Assembly (NCBI GenBank): GCA_907165275.2
Contig: OU015662.1
Coordinates: 4,099,501 to 4,163,500, forward strand
Length of the DNA stretch: 64,000 nt
DNA from: Zygaena filipendulae
Taxonomy: Eukaryota; Arthropoda; Insecta; Lepidoptera; Zygaenidae
Direction: 5' to 3'
Shown piece after piece: positions 53,246 to 64,000 of the stretch. Within the stretch, counting starts at the first letter, position 1. Each line of letters starts with the position of its first letter. The notes under the pieces are model-generated. The model was not told the DNA's origin. It saw nothing but the letters and a program-made list of their open reading frames with translations, and ran no database searches. Both the position numbers and the translations under genes were made by a program.

Positions 53246-56062
53246 AGGTGTACACCTGTACAATTGAGAGAATGTATTTTTTCTTGATATACCTACCTAC
53301 CAATCAGTGCAAAGTTGACACCTTTCAAAAACAGAAGGAAAAAATCCAGAAAACACTTTTTATCTGGAACTCTTTAAAATATTTTTGGTTGGATACCTAT
53401 ATATTTCCAATTTCGGAAAAAATTACTTGAGATTCATCCCATTTCTTTTTCATAATATTTATTGTGAAATTAAAACATTGAAAAATAAAACTAAACAATC
53501 TCGTGAGACGTCTTTGTCGCTTTAATGTTGGAGCGAATAAAATTTTATGAAACAGTACCTAAGCTATTTTATTTAATTTTACACTCGTAGTGATTCCTTA
53601 TAAGTTTATAGAGCAAATGGTGACTATAAATAGTAGATTTTTAATTAAGATGACACGGAACGATATAAACGTCTGATTGCGCGGTTGGCGGGCGTTTTTA
53701 ATGGCTTCCGTATTATATATGAGAGGGCGCTAGTGATAGAGTTCTCTCGTAAAAGTGTTATGAGTTCATACATGGACGGGACGGGCCATTCCTAAACCCC
53801 TGTTATACGAGTACATACAACGAGCAGGAAAATTTAACATCAGTAAAATTATAATGACAATTTTATAAACGCAACTGAATGACTGACCGACCCAATGACT
53901 AACCCTCGATTTATTAATACATAATTATGTGCATAGGCAAAACTAATTAAGCAAAATATATGCCAATAAAATATCCTAACACTATAGCTATTGCCGCTCA
54001 TAATATAATAATGCCTATATTATTTACCTAAGTTTATATTGTTTGTCAGCTTTGTCTAAGTTATCTAACCATCATGACTTTTTTTATTATCAAACCCTAG
54101 ATTAAGGGCCCTCATACACTGCAGATTTTTCATCATCCGATAGTTTCACCGTTCTTTTAATTTAATGTTTGCACTTCATAGTAATTAAAAGAACGTTTAA
54201 ACAATCGGTTGATCATAAATCTATATGGAAACGTCGTGCAAATCCGTTTCCCCATTTTGAAACCGCGGGAATCATTTATTTTGTTTCTTAATTTTCACCT
54301 ATATCTTAGAAGAGCAGACAAGGACCGTAGCCAGCTAGTAACAATTTATTGTGGACTGTCCACAAAGTGCACTGCATACAGATTTTAAATTTTTAATGTT
54401 TGTATTTAACTCATAAATAAGCAATGTTAATTTACTTGTAAACTAATCATTATCTTAGATTTTTTTTTAAATGAGGAAACATCCATTCTATAATCTATGA
54501 TTACCAAGTTATTAATTTGCTTTATATGTATACTAATTAGACGAAAGCATCGGTTACTATAGCGTTAATTGAATATAAGCCAGTAAAACCAACGAAAAGT
54601 TTATTAATATGTATCTACCTAAAACAAAATTTATGTTTGTTACGTATACATGTAACACATTACCTACCTATTCAACCTTTCAAACTTCCTGTGTCGGTTC
54701 GAAGTTGTTTTATCATTTTATGTTGAGAAAATTATAACATTTAGCGAATACTTCAGCTCAAAGTAAATCCCTCGACGTCTGACGAACTCCGGATATTGTG
54801 CATGTGTCTGGGGGCAGATAAATATATTATGTGTCCCTAAAAGCGTAAGAAATCCGAAGATTTGTAAAGTTTTCCCCTTTATGACGGGAGAAACGCTCCG
54901 CCGATGTTGTCTGCCTGAATGATATGAAAAACTTCCCTCCCTCCCTGCCAAAAGAAACGCAACTCTATCGGTTCCACTCTAAAGTTTACTTTTGTCATGT
55001 TTTTTGTTTGTAAAGAAAAATTCATTTGTGATGTTAGTTGACAAAGTCGTTTACCATATCTTAGTTTACGACTATGACTCGAAAGATAGACGCGTAACTA
55101 TCTATTATGGATGTTTTATTATTTTAATACAATATTGTAACGCTTTGTGTAACGTTTATAATGATGATCTATTGTTTAATTTGTTATGACAGCTTCATAC
55201 AAACAAAATGACAACTATAGATACCTACTTATTGTTCTGAGGTACCTACTGAAACTATAAACAACAAGATTTAATATCGATAACACATACAGATTTATTG
55301 TAAATCTTCTGAGTTGTAAATCAATGAGAAATGTCTTGGGAAATTCTCAATTGTCAAACGATCAAACTGTCAGAGTATAATGTGGAAAGTAGATTTTCGA
55401 TTGAAGTTTGAACCATCTTGGAGGTAAACTCTTTTCAATAAACTATAATAATCATAAAAATAGGTTCACAACCGACGAACTTATAACATACGTTAAAATA
55501 CGCGCTTACAGAATAACTTTTTTTGAAGTCGGCTAATAATATTTCAAAGGCTCCCAGAATGAAAGGTATTCGTCATTACAGAAGTAGTGCCTAATGGGTG
55601 CAATATCAAATAGAACGAGCCAACACACTTTCATCGTAAGTAATAAGTACATTTGGTAGAAATCCCGTAAAATCTGTTTTCAAGTAAAGGTAAAGTACCT
55701 ATTCGAGGTGAATTTACCAAAAGTCCAGTCAAAGAGTTGACCGGGTTCAAAGGGAAACTGTAATGCGTTGCCCCGGGCCTGACTGAAAGTAAATATTAGA
55801 CCGATGTCCGGGTGAATTTTTCACAACCACTGCCAAACCGGTATATAAATGCTCCCAATGGCGGACAATGTCCATCCATACGTAAGTTCTGTTATTAAAG
55901 TAAGTATCGCATAAATCGTTTTCTACGAAGATTGAACAGAAGTGATCATATTATTATTATTTTCCATCTGAGCTTAATACTTGATTTTTTTGAATTCCTA
56001 CAGGAATCCTCTAATACGTGATGTTAAAATCTATATTTACTTAAATCTTTGGAAATTTTCAA
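53246..56062. other. No gene recognised
   Basis: Short unrecognised frames; the possible TATA/donor pair at 55842 is listed separately. Confidence 0.5.
55842..55887 (+). promoter_or_regulatory. Possible core promoter and first splice donor
   Basis: TATATAAA at 55842-55849 in a GC-richer context, followed 40 bases later by ACGTAAGT (donor consensus, 55882-55887). This is the spacing of a TATA promoter with a very short first exon. No downstream exon was recognised. Confidence 0.25.
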
Positions 56063-56135
56063 ACAACGCCATAGCGCCATCTTGTCTCAAATTAAGCAGA
56101 GCTTGTGCCTTGTGCTATGGGTACTACCTACTGTT
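56063..56135 (+). repeat. Dispersed repeat shared with 24306-24375
   Basis: It contains AGCGCCATCTTG, AAGCAGAGCTTGTGCC and a GGGTACTACCTACTG end. Non-coding. Confidence 0.45.
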
Positions 56136-56194
56136 ATAATTCAATACAATTGTTTTTACTTATACCTAATTGATTTTTTTTTCCTTTCCGTCTT

Positions 56195-56290
56195 CAGGGG
56201 TATGAAAAGGTTATAGGGTAGTTTTAACCCAGAATTCCCGTGGGATCTCCAAACTTAACGCTGGTGGAACCACGGGAAACAGCTCTATTC
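56195..56290 (+). mobile_element. Helitron-like tail fragment
   Basis: TCAGGGGTATGAAAAGG, AGAATTCCCGTGGGATC and CCACGGGAAACAGCT. Confidence 0.5.
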
Positions 56291-56349
56291 TTAATATTTT
56301 CAATGCAAATGTGAGTTAATTTGTTTTTTTTATACTTTAATTATAGAAC

Positions 56350-56472
56350 CGATCATTATGCAATTTTGCATACACGTTGTCAGGATTGCAGAAAAGGACA
56401 AAGGGTACTTTTCATCCCGAAATTTCTCTGGAAACTCTGAAATTAACGAGTGAAACCGCGGGGAACAGCTAT
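56350..56472 (+). mobile_element. Helitron-like tail fragment
   Basis: GCATACACGTTGTCAGGATTG, CTTTTCATCCCGAAATTTC and a GAAACCGCGGGGAACAGCTA end. Confidence 0.55.
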
Positions 56473-56569
56473 TAGTATTTTATAAAGGATTATAAGTATT
56501 TAGGGGCCGGTCTCTAGAACTACTGGCCTATTCCTAAAGTTCATTTACTGGAAGTTACATTTCATGCCT

Positions 56570-56707
56570 GTGTGACATATAGAATACTTTTTACAGGTTA
56601 CAGGGAGAAACTAGGCTAGAATACTTTTTAAAACGCTACATAAAAAAACATTCTACCATCTCCGAAGGAAACAAAGTTAACGCGGGTGACACCGCAGGGC
56701 AAAACCT
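56570..56707 (+). mobile_element. Degraded Helitron-like tail
   Basis: It follows the two previous tails and ends TTAACGCGGGTGACACCGCA. Poorly preserved. Confidence 0.35.
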
Positions 56708-57070
56708 TGTACCTAGGTAATAATAAAGTAAAGCGAGTTGGTAACTTTTACAGTTAAGTAATCGATGTACATAAAGGGGGGTAATAAATTACTTAATTAA
56801 ATTAATTAACAAAAGCCTATCGCGTAATAAACTGTTTGCTCGACCTACTAGCTGCCTACCGCACCAGCTAGCTATCGTCAACAATTTATTTTTAATGACC
56901 ACACGCCCGTTTCTCTCCCCTACTTCGGCGTGGAAAAACTGTGACCGCCGCGTCGTCGTTTTCGTGGCGGCAATTTTTCACGTCACCGCCGCGATAACGC
57001 TCCACGGTCAGGTGTTGGAATGATTTGTGGCCAACGACCGCTTCTTGACGTTTGACAAACACTGGTCAAA

Positions 57071-57289
57071 ATGGGCATCCTACTGTGTAAATTGCCGCAA
57101 TGTTTTCACGCGGCAAAAAGTGCGGTGTCCCGCAGTCACTATTACTCGGCTATTAAGAGTATAAAGGTTTCGGTTTTATTTTCACTATGGTTGTGTTTCG
57201 AAGTGAATACTTCTTTTTGGCATATCGTATGGGGGAAGGAGGTTTATCCAGTTATACATGCTTCTATAGAATATTTTCGGGATACTTAA
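57071..57289 (+). other. Possible host first exon (unrecognised)
   Basis: The ATG at 57071 has a good insect context (TCAAAATGG). About 160 bases of CpG-rich, promoter-like sequence precede it (56930-57060). The frame runs 72 codons, beginning MGILLCKLPQC, which could be myristoylated and palmitoylated, but the later part looks non-coding, so only the first 30-40 codons might be real. No family recognised. It may equally be a chance frame. Confidence 0.25.
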
Positions 57290-58849
57290 CATAAAATTTT
57301 AGATTTAAGATCTGAATGCAGTTTGCGTATTATGTACTTTAGCCGTTCATTATTGGACATTAGCCTCTAATTAGGTGCACAGGGTTTGCACGACCCCTGG
57401 AGATGATCACTGTCTTTTGTTTAGATTAGAAAGTGGACTCGCGGGTTCAGTGTAAAGTTCCAACCTAACCTAAAATCTACGCTCTGGATAGCTTAACGTC
57501 AACTATTTAGTAATCTGTGGTCAAGGGTACAAATATTAAGAGCATTTAGGCGTACTTACCATGAATAAATTCTTTAACGTTTTGGTAGCTTCAACTTGGT
57601 CTTAGATCGCTTTTCTCGTACTGCATCTACTGCTTATCCTATCTACAATAGTGCTTGGGGTTGCTGCCACCCTGCACGACTCATCGCTTTCTGACGAGCT
57701 AAGTTACTGGTAAAAAAAAGAAATAACTTTGAAATCCTGGCCATACTTCTTCTTTTTTGTCTTATGAACTTCCGCATATTAATTAACCATTCCGCATAAA
57801 ATCAGTTTTAATTCAATTATATTATATTAGCATTGTTGTACCTATATGATTTGAAAATGAAGATCTCAGTCGCAGATAATGGAGTTCACCTAGCTCCTAG
57901 GAAAAGCATCGTGTAGCTTTGCTCTTTATATTTATGTCAAAGCGTAAAGAGGTGGCATACCTATATTATGAAGTTCCATGGAAATAGCACTGAAAAAACT
58001 TCACAGTTACAATCTCATTAAGGTATGTCTTGTAAAATAGGTTTAATTACTCCTTACTATAGCAACCGTTGACACTGGCAATCAATAAAACAAGACCAAT
58101 AAAATTTTAACTAACCTGACATAATACCAACGTCACTATAACGTCTTTCAATAAACATTTTGATTAGTAACAAAAAAAGCACCTACATTTAATTGGGGGT
58201 GGGAATCGTAATTAATGTCATCAGATAAGCTAAGCGTTGGCGCGAACGCGACGAAAAAAGGGGTTTTTTGAACACAGAACCCATACACATTAACCTAATT
58301 CGTTTTAATTACCCGAATTAATCATTTATAAGGACTTTTAAGTGAGTCGAGTTCTAGGTTAAGCCGTGTTTGTATTTCACCAGGCGTTGATTTATGTATG
58401 TAGGCATTTTCATTACGACCTCGCGTCACGTCAGATTACTTAAGCGGTAACGCAGTTTATTTTAAAGGGAATATATTAATTTTTGACGTACCATGGATCT
58501 AGGAATTTACATAGTGAGTTTAAAACTATTATACCTACTGTACCATTTTAAAATAACGTAAGTATAGTAGGTATATAATACACATAGTATTTGGATATAT
58601 AGTCAATATACTTATAACTGAATGGGTAGGTAAGGTACATAAATATAAATAAGTCCTTCGAGAAAACTATAACTCTTAATGAAATCAACATTTTTTTTTG
58701 CTAATCAACCCTTAAAGCAGCGAAAAAGGGGTTGTCATTTTAGGATTACATACCATCAGTTTTGAAGTTGAGTCACGAAAATTGGTTTTACAAAACTGTG
58801 ATTCGGTTTTTTTTTTAACCAGTACTTACCTAATTAAGTTTGGTAGTAG
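57290..58849. other. No gene seen
   Basis: Intergenic. No exon with clear coding signal downstream of the candidate at 57071. Confidence 0.5.
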
Positions 58850-58893
58850 CTAAAGGGTGATACGCGGTTACAACCGCGGGGCCCAGCTAGTAA
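58850..58893 (+). mobile_element. Short Helitron-like end
   Basis: GCGGTTACAACCGCGGGG hairpin followed by CCCAGCTAGT. Confidence 0.45.
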
Positions 58894-60499
58894 CCAAATA
58901 GTAGTAGGTAGGTACTTACAAATGAAATATTTCGCGAATATACCGAAAATACATCAAGTAACCTACGACATTCTCAGGTAACAAAGCTTGTAGTCACGAT
59001 ATCAAACAAAACTGGACAGTCGAGTCAAGACTTCAAGAAGTTTTGAGTATTTCTCATATGAAGCATGAATTTATTGAAGCACAAACATTCTTACCAAATA
59101 CCTACATAGCTTTTTAAAATATGCGTTGTTGTCAAAATTTTGTTGCAGGAAAAAAGCGAAATCGATGTCACAAAAATATCTCGCAAAATTAAAATATCTA
59201 GTATCTATACAGATCTTTTCAATTTCAGTTTTTTTATAAATTATTTTCAAGTCAAAGTTTGAGAACTTTGTATTTATTATAATTGTTTTCTACGAAACTG
59301 TAAATCTGGGTAAAACGTAAAAAAAACCTTAGGCATCAGTCGCAACGCGAAAATCTGAGTGTGAATGTCGTCCTTTATTGAAACAGGCATAGTTCGAGCA
59401 GTGAGCGGGTCGAGTACTTACCTACGTTGTTGGTTTAGCCACAAAAAGCGACGCTCGACGACGATAGGTATGCTAAGTGACCGACGGCCGTTGATAAGGT
59501 ACACGTGGTGACTTAACGTCCTATAGTGGCGACTGTATTGACTTTAAGGGGCATTTGTAACTAGAAAAGTCGATTGTTCGTGCCCAAAAGACATTCTCTG
59601 ATTGGCATGTATTTAGGTCACATTAGATCGAGTCACTTAGATATTGGACGTTGGTTGACGTAAAAAGATTGGAAAAAAAACGATTTGATTTTGATTTTGA
59701 CGTTAATGAGTAGGTAAGTATTTTCTACTATTTTTCGGCCCGAAAGTAATGGTAGGTATGTAAGGTAAGGTAAAGGTATTTGATAAAAGATATACATATA
59801 TCTAACAATTTAAATCCAAGGAACTGTATTGCCTATGCACTTATACATATACCAGATATCGTCTGAATAAGCCCCCTCCGTCATTATTAAATAAATCAAT
59901 TTTATATGTGGATTATTAATTGTGAAATGCATTCAAAATAAAAACGGTTGAGCATAATAATTAAGATTATTTTAAAAACTATGTTATATAATCTAATATA
60001 AAGCACTAGGGACTCTTTCCAGACGATACACGTATTTCCACACGACGATAACTATTAAATTGTGATCATCTGACCCTTAACTCACGTGAGAACTTTAGGA
60101 TAAGGTAAAAGCTTTCTTACCCTTTCACCTACTCAAACACTATCAGGATAATAAATGCAATATAAATTCGAAATAGGAATTACGAATGAATGAATACGAT
60201 TAATAATGGCAATGTTTTTAATAAAAGGTTATTATTATAAATATATGCGTTTATATTACGAAATTGTACTTAAACTTTACAGTTTCGTGTCGATAAAGAT
60301 AGGTATTAACATTTCATGTTCCTAATGATGTGACTGATATTAGGTCTAGAAGTGCCTAAAGGGATAAAAGTTAGTCATTCGATTTTTATATCATGTTTTG
60401 AAGAAAATTGGTATTTCGTTTTTTTTTTTAAATGAAGTTAAGTACCTTACTAACTACAAAACATTTAAGGTTTGGTTTCTTTAAAAATTAAACAGGCTT
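58894..60499. other. No gene seen
   Basis: Intergenic. A GC-richer stretch at 59395-59530 and a CACGTG at 60083 are the only notable points. Confidence 0.5.
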
Positions 60500-60565
60500 T
60501 ACTGTCAATTCGATTTCTAAGGTGAAAAGGGTAAATCAAGGGTGAAATCGCGATGGGCAGCTAGA
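60500..60565 (+). mobile_element. Short Helitron-like end
   Basis: AAGGGTGAAATCGCGATG followed by GGCAGCTAG. Confidence 0.35.
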
Positions 60566-60934
60566 AGGTAATGTTATAGGGTATCGCAGATTTTTGTTAA
60601 GGATTTGTTCACTAACTGCTTTCATATAAAACCTACAATGACCTGTGATACACACGCAATTCGACACTTTTCTCTTTTAAGAACATTACAAACGATGCGG
60701 GCAAAACGAATCGGGAAATGAAAAAGTTTTCTTTTTTCGGATCGCATGTAAAAGATATTTTAACAGCCTAAGTGAAAGAATCCGAATTATTCAAAACTCA
60801 ATTCGTTAGCGTGAGCTCAATATTATAATGAGAGCTTATGTTGAATATCTCTACTTAATAATAGTGAAAAGTGAAAATGTTTGGACGTTAATTATGACGT
60901 GCGGCACGTAAATAAAAAAAGAAATTCACAGTTT

Positions 60935-61050
60935 TGTGAATATTGTAGTAAATATATGGCAGTAAAAGAAGTTTTGGGCAAGTTAGAGCATTTGCTCTAA
61001 TTTCCTTTGCAACGGTAGCGCGCCTGCCCCGCCTACATGTCCTCTCTAGT
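60935..61050 (+). repeat. Dispersed repeat shared with 52239-52338
   Basis: GTGAATATTGTAGTAAATA, TGGCAGTAAAAGAAG, CCTTTGCAACGGTAGCGCGC and TACATGTCCTCTCTAGT. It has a 30-base or so insertion relative to the other copy. Confidence 0.65.
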
Positions 61051-62049
61051 TAATTTATTTACTCTATGGTCGTCGACACTTAACTAGTCTACGAATTCAA
61101 CTTGTTGATCAACTTATCGAACGAGACGTAGACGACCGACCTCTATGATCTATCACATAAATTGAAAAGTCAAATCAATTTTAACTGATTACCATTACCT
61201 TTGTATGATCTTATGATGAAATAAATGAATTTATCGATATTATTATTACCTTACCAGTTACCATTATTAAAATTAGTAAAAAATATGCATATAAAAGTTC
61301 TCAGTCAATCGAATGGAACTTTCACAAAAATATACGTATGAAGGAAAACATCGAATTCGGAAATCCTTTATTGTTAAGTCTAAAAATTTCCATCCGTACA
61401 AATCGCTGGAAACAAACCATAGCTTGTCCATAACTGGTACAGAGCCATCTGTCGGAGTGTAGTTAGGGGAAAAATTAACGTTATAAATAAAAATATAGAT
61501 TACGAATTATGTTTAAAATTTGTATGGATTTAGCTTCTATTAAGATGGACATTAACAAATAGTATCTATAATAATTAATGGTGATATAATGATATACTTT
61601 AGTCAATCACTTAATATAACCACATTTATTCACTAGTTTATAACCCAACTAGTGAATTGCAATATTCATAATGTTGAAGAATAAAGAATTCCTATTAGCT
61701 ATACTTCATCAAGACATGCAGTCTTGCTGAAGTATAACAATTATGTGGGAATGTTGTTGTTAGTTTGCGTGTAGGATAACCTTCTACATCGAAACTTCTC
61801 TGGAATTTCTGAAAAAATCCAAAAAAATCTTTCGCTTAAAAGAAACTATAGGTACAATATTGCTGAGTGGCAAAGGAAATTTATAGTTTCAATACAAATT
61901 AGTAATTTCGAAATGCTGCCGGTGAAACCTTACCTGTTGGGTATATAAATAGTAATTCGGATCCTCTAAGCATCTTCATCGCGATATAGGCCTTTTTTTC
62001 TAAACCTATAACTTAGGAGTAAACGCCTAGTCTATCTATACGTAATATA
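61051..62049. other. No gene seen
   Basis: Intergenic apart from the hairpin at 61700. Confidence 0.5.
61700..61736. other. Short near-perfect hairpin
   Basis: TATACTTCATCAAGAC ... GTCTTGCTGAAGTATA: 16-base arms with one mismatch around a 5-base loop ATGCA. It is not part of any repeat I can identify. Confidence 0.7.
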
Positions 62050-62252
62050 AAGAATAGATTTTTGTTTGTTTGTAAAATTAAAATTGTAATGGTGAAACTC
62101 AAAAACTACGTATCCGGTTTGAAAAAAATCTCTTTTATTAATAGAAGACTACAGCCCTGACTACCATAGAACGTAGTAGGTAGTTTTTATCCCGGAATCC
62201 CCATGGGAACTCGGATGTTAATACGAGTCAATCTGCGAGGGATCGACTAGTA
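62050..62252 (+). mobile_element. Degraded Helitron-like element
   Basis: AGATTTTTGTTTGTTTGT, CTACGTATCCGGTTTG, TTTTTATCCCGGAATCCCC and a final GACTAGTAAT. A 24-base poly(A) run follows at 62265. Confidence 0.45.
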
Positions 62253-62264
62253 ATATTTATACTG

Positions 62265-62288
62265 AAAAAAAAAAAAAAAAAAAAAAAA
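62265..62288 (+). repeat. Poly(A) run, 24 bases
   Basis: A uniform A tract after a Helitron-like end. It could be a retroposon tail or simple slippage. Confidence 0.8.
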
Positions 62289-62555
62289 CAGCATGTAACG
62301 CCCTCTTTTTCTACGCCACAAGCAAATACGAAATAGAAACGTTTTTCTCAGTAAAGGCCGGTTGTTTAGTGTGGCGGATATTTTTTACGGTCGGCTGAAC
62401 AATAAAGTAATGAGTGCCGACCGCGTGTCGACGGCGCCCCGGCGACGGCACTTATGTCACCTCTTATCTGCGGACCTACACGCGATGTCTGCCAGTGTTA
62501 TCAGTATGTTAGTGTAAACTACTCTTTAGATCAATTAAAAAAAAAACTTGATATT

Positions 62556-62881
62556 GGGCAAGGTATAAAAATTTAAATTCTATTTAGTCCGTCAGTTAGA
62601 TAGTAAAAAAATAATAGACAAATACCTATTTCTTTCTTTGTCGAATTATTGAAAAAATACTGTAATAAAACGCATTAAAGTTTAGGAGTGGGAGGTCGCG
62701 ACGTCACGCTTCATAAGTAAGTATAAAGTGTACTTAGGTGTGACGTCACACAGAATTTCAACTCAATGTGTCTCAATTATTTTTTGATTACCTATCTACG
62801 TAAAAAAAGGAAAAATACGTGTCCAATATTTTTTATTAATCTACAAGACGGACTTAAAATTCAAATTTAGTTATCATGCCC
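62556..62881 (+). mobile_element. CRE-bearing MITE, copy 4
   Basis: A complete copy of 326 bp from GGGCAAGGTATAAAA to TTATCATGCCC, with TGACGTCA at 62741 and the CTACAAGACGGAC block near its right end. It is closest to copy 3 internally. Confidence 0.8.
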
Positions 62882-62954
62882 AGTGATACTGGTTGGTCAA
62901 CAAAGAAACCTCCGTGGCATGCCGTATTCGGATGTGTGAATTATTGACCACCGC

Positions 62955-63012
62955 TGGAGCTGTCAGTGTAGTGGTTAGGGAATCTAACTATTGCGCCAGG
63001 TTTCGCGGGTTT
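62955..63012 (+). repeat. tRNA-like SINE head
   Basis: GTGTAGTGGTTAGGGAATC (A-box-like) and CGCGGGTTTCAAGT (B-box-like), separated by about 35 bases. Confidence 0.45.
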
Positions 63013-64000
63013 CAAGTATATTTGGAAAGCTGGGAAACGCACTAAGATTTTTTTTTTATGCTTATTTTTTAAAAGTGTCTATCACAAAAGTATCTATCGC
63101 GAAACAAAACCGCCGACCCCTGCTAGTTAAAAGTGTTTGGACACTCAAATTAGGTATCTATATCAAGGCACGATATAAAAATATCGCGTGACTTTATTAG
63201 TTTTAGTGGGAACTATTAGAAAATGCCTACGAGTATAAATAAACAAATGAAATATTATACTTATTAAAATTATTTCCCATAAAATTATAGATAACTTAGA
63301 CTTGCTCCTCGTTGATTTTCATTTCAAAGTAAAACACTCTGAAAGTTAAAGTAAACAAAAAGAGTTTGACCTTATTCGAAGATATTGTCTAAGAAGTACC
63401 GACGCAATTTTATGAAGGATCGACACAAATATTTGCACAAATTAACAGCCAGCTAATCAATCATTTTTGTTTATCCTCGTAAAGCGGATACACTTTGATG
63501 ATAAATTTAACAGGAGGTACTTATTGCTTTTAAATATTATTGACATACGAGAAAATAGAAAATTAAATTTGTAAAATTCCACATTCATACATATTATGTA
63601 TATTGTAAACGACTCGATTTCCATAACGTCGAACGAAATGAAAAAATAACAGCGGAACTAATTGGAGTACTCATGCTTTCAAAAATATAAAACCCCTTTT
63701 TATTGAGTTCGCAAGTTATCGGTACTAATTTAAATGGTTATCGTTGGCTGGGAGCGCTACATAGCTAGTCTTCGTATAGAAGAGTAAATCTCAGAATACT
63801 GGAATTTTCGTCTCGATATTAAAATATTAAGTAAACTTCAGTGACTGAGAAAAATTAAAAAATACCTACGTCATACCAAATGTTTAAGATTTAGTTTTAT
63901 TTGTAGTGTAGATGTTAATATATTCTATAATCAGCTTAGAAGACACAAATATGAAGTTGGAAAAAGTATAAAAGAAGTTCCGAGTAGGTATACGTAATAT
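63013..64000. other. No gene seen
   Basis: AT-rich intergenic sequence to the window end. Confidence 0.5.

Overview
The window looks like nuclear, intergenic DNA from a moth or butterfly (Lepidoptera). It is AT-rich, is full of the GGTA/TACC short-repeat texture typical of these genomes, and carries about twenty Helitron-like tails of the kind widespread in Lepidoptera (terminal hairpin built on CCGCGG, end CAGCTAGT). No convincing host protein-coding gene was found. Every long open reading frame belongs to a retroelement.

Two retroelement blocks dominate. (1) 14422-23366, minus strand: a complete 8,945-bp Ty3/Gypsy errantivirus (endogenous retrovirus-like). Its two 672-bp LTRs look identical, it is flanked by a 4-bp duplication AAAC, and it has a tRNA-Leu-type primer site, a polypurine tract, gag, pol and an intact env with signal peptide, furin site, fusion-peptide region and transmembrane anchor. 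Gag and pol are joined by a textbook -1 slippery heptamer (UUUAAAC). A second -1 step separates RT/RNase H from integrase. A splice acceptor sits one base before the env ATG. The provirus landed inside an older MITE. (2) 37353-50287, plus strand: a BEL/Pao array with the order LTR, internal region 1, LTR, inverted gag/protease fragment, LTR, internal region 2, LTR, truncated third gag. Both internal regions are nearly identical, carry long gag-pol frames, and share the same frame-breaking deletion in the integrase core. A 16-bp inverted duplication brackets the second part and suggests an inversion or complex repair event. The primer site is tRNA-Tyr type.

The rest is a mosaic of small non-autonomous elements: four palindromic PIF/Harbinger-like MITEs with TAA/TTA target duplications (9528, 27145, 29554, 30969); four copies of a TGACGTCA-bearing MITE (14358/23629, 29814, 51713, 62556); an internally deleted mariner-like element (13486-14081); Helitron-like tails; several SINE-like heads with Pol III B-box motifs; retroposon tails; and simple repeats. 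Non-repeat candidates worth a look are a CpG-rich stretch with two E-boxes one helical turn apart (36966-36982), a TATA box followed by a splice-donor consensus (55842-55887), and a possible short first exon (57071). Functional statements come from motifs read by eye. No database search or alignment was run.
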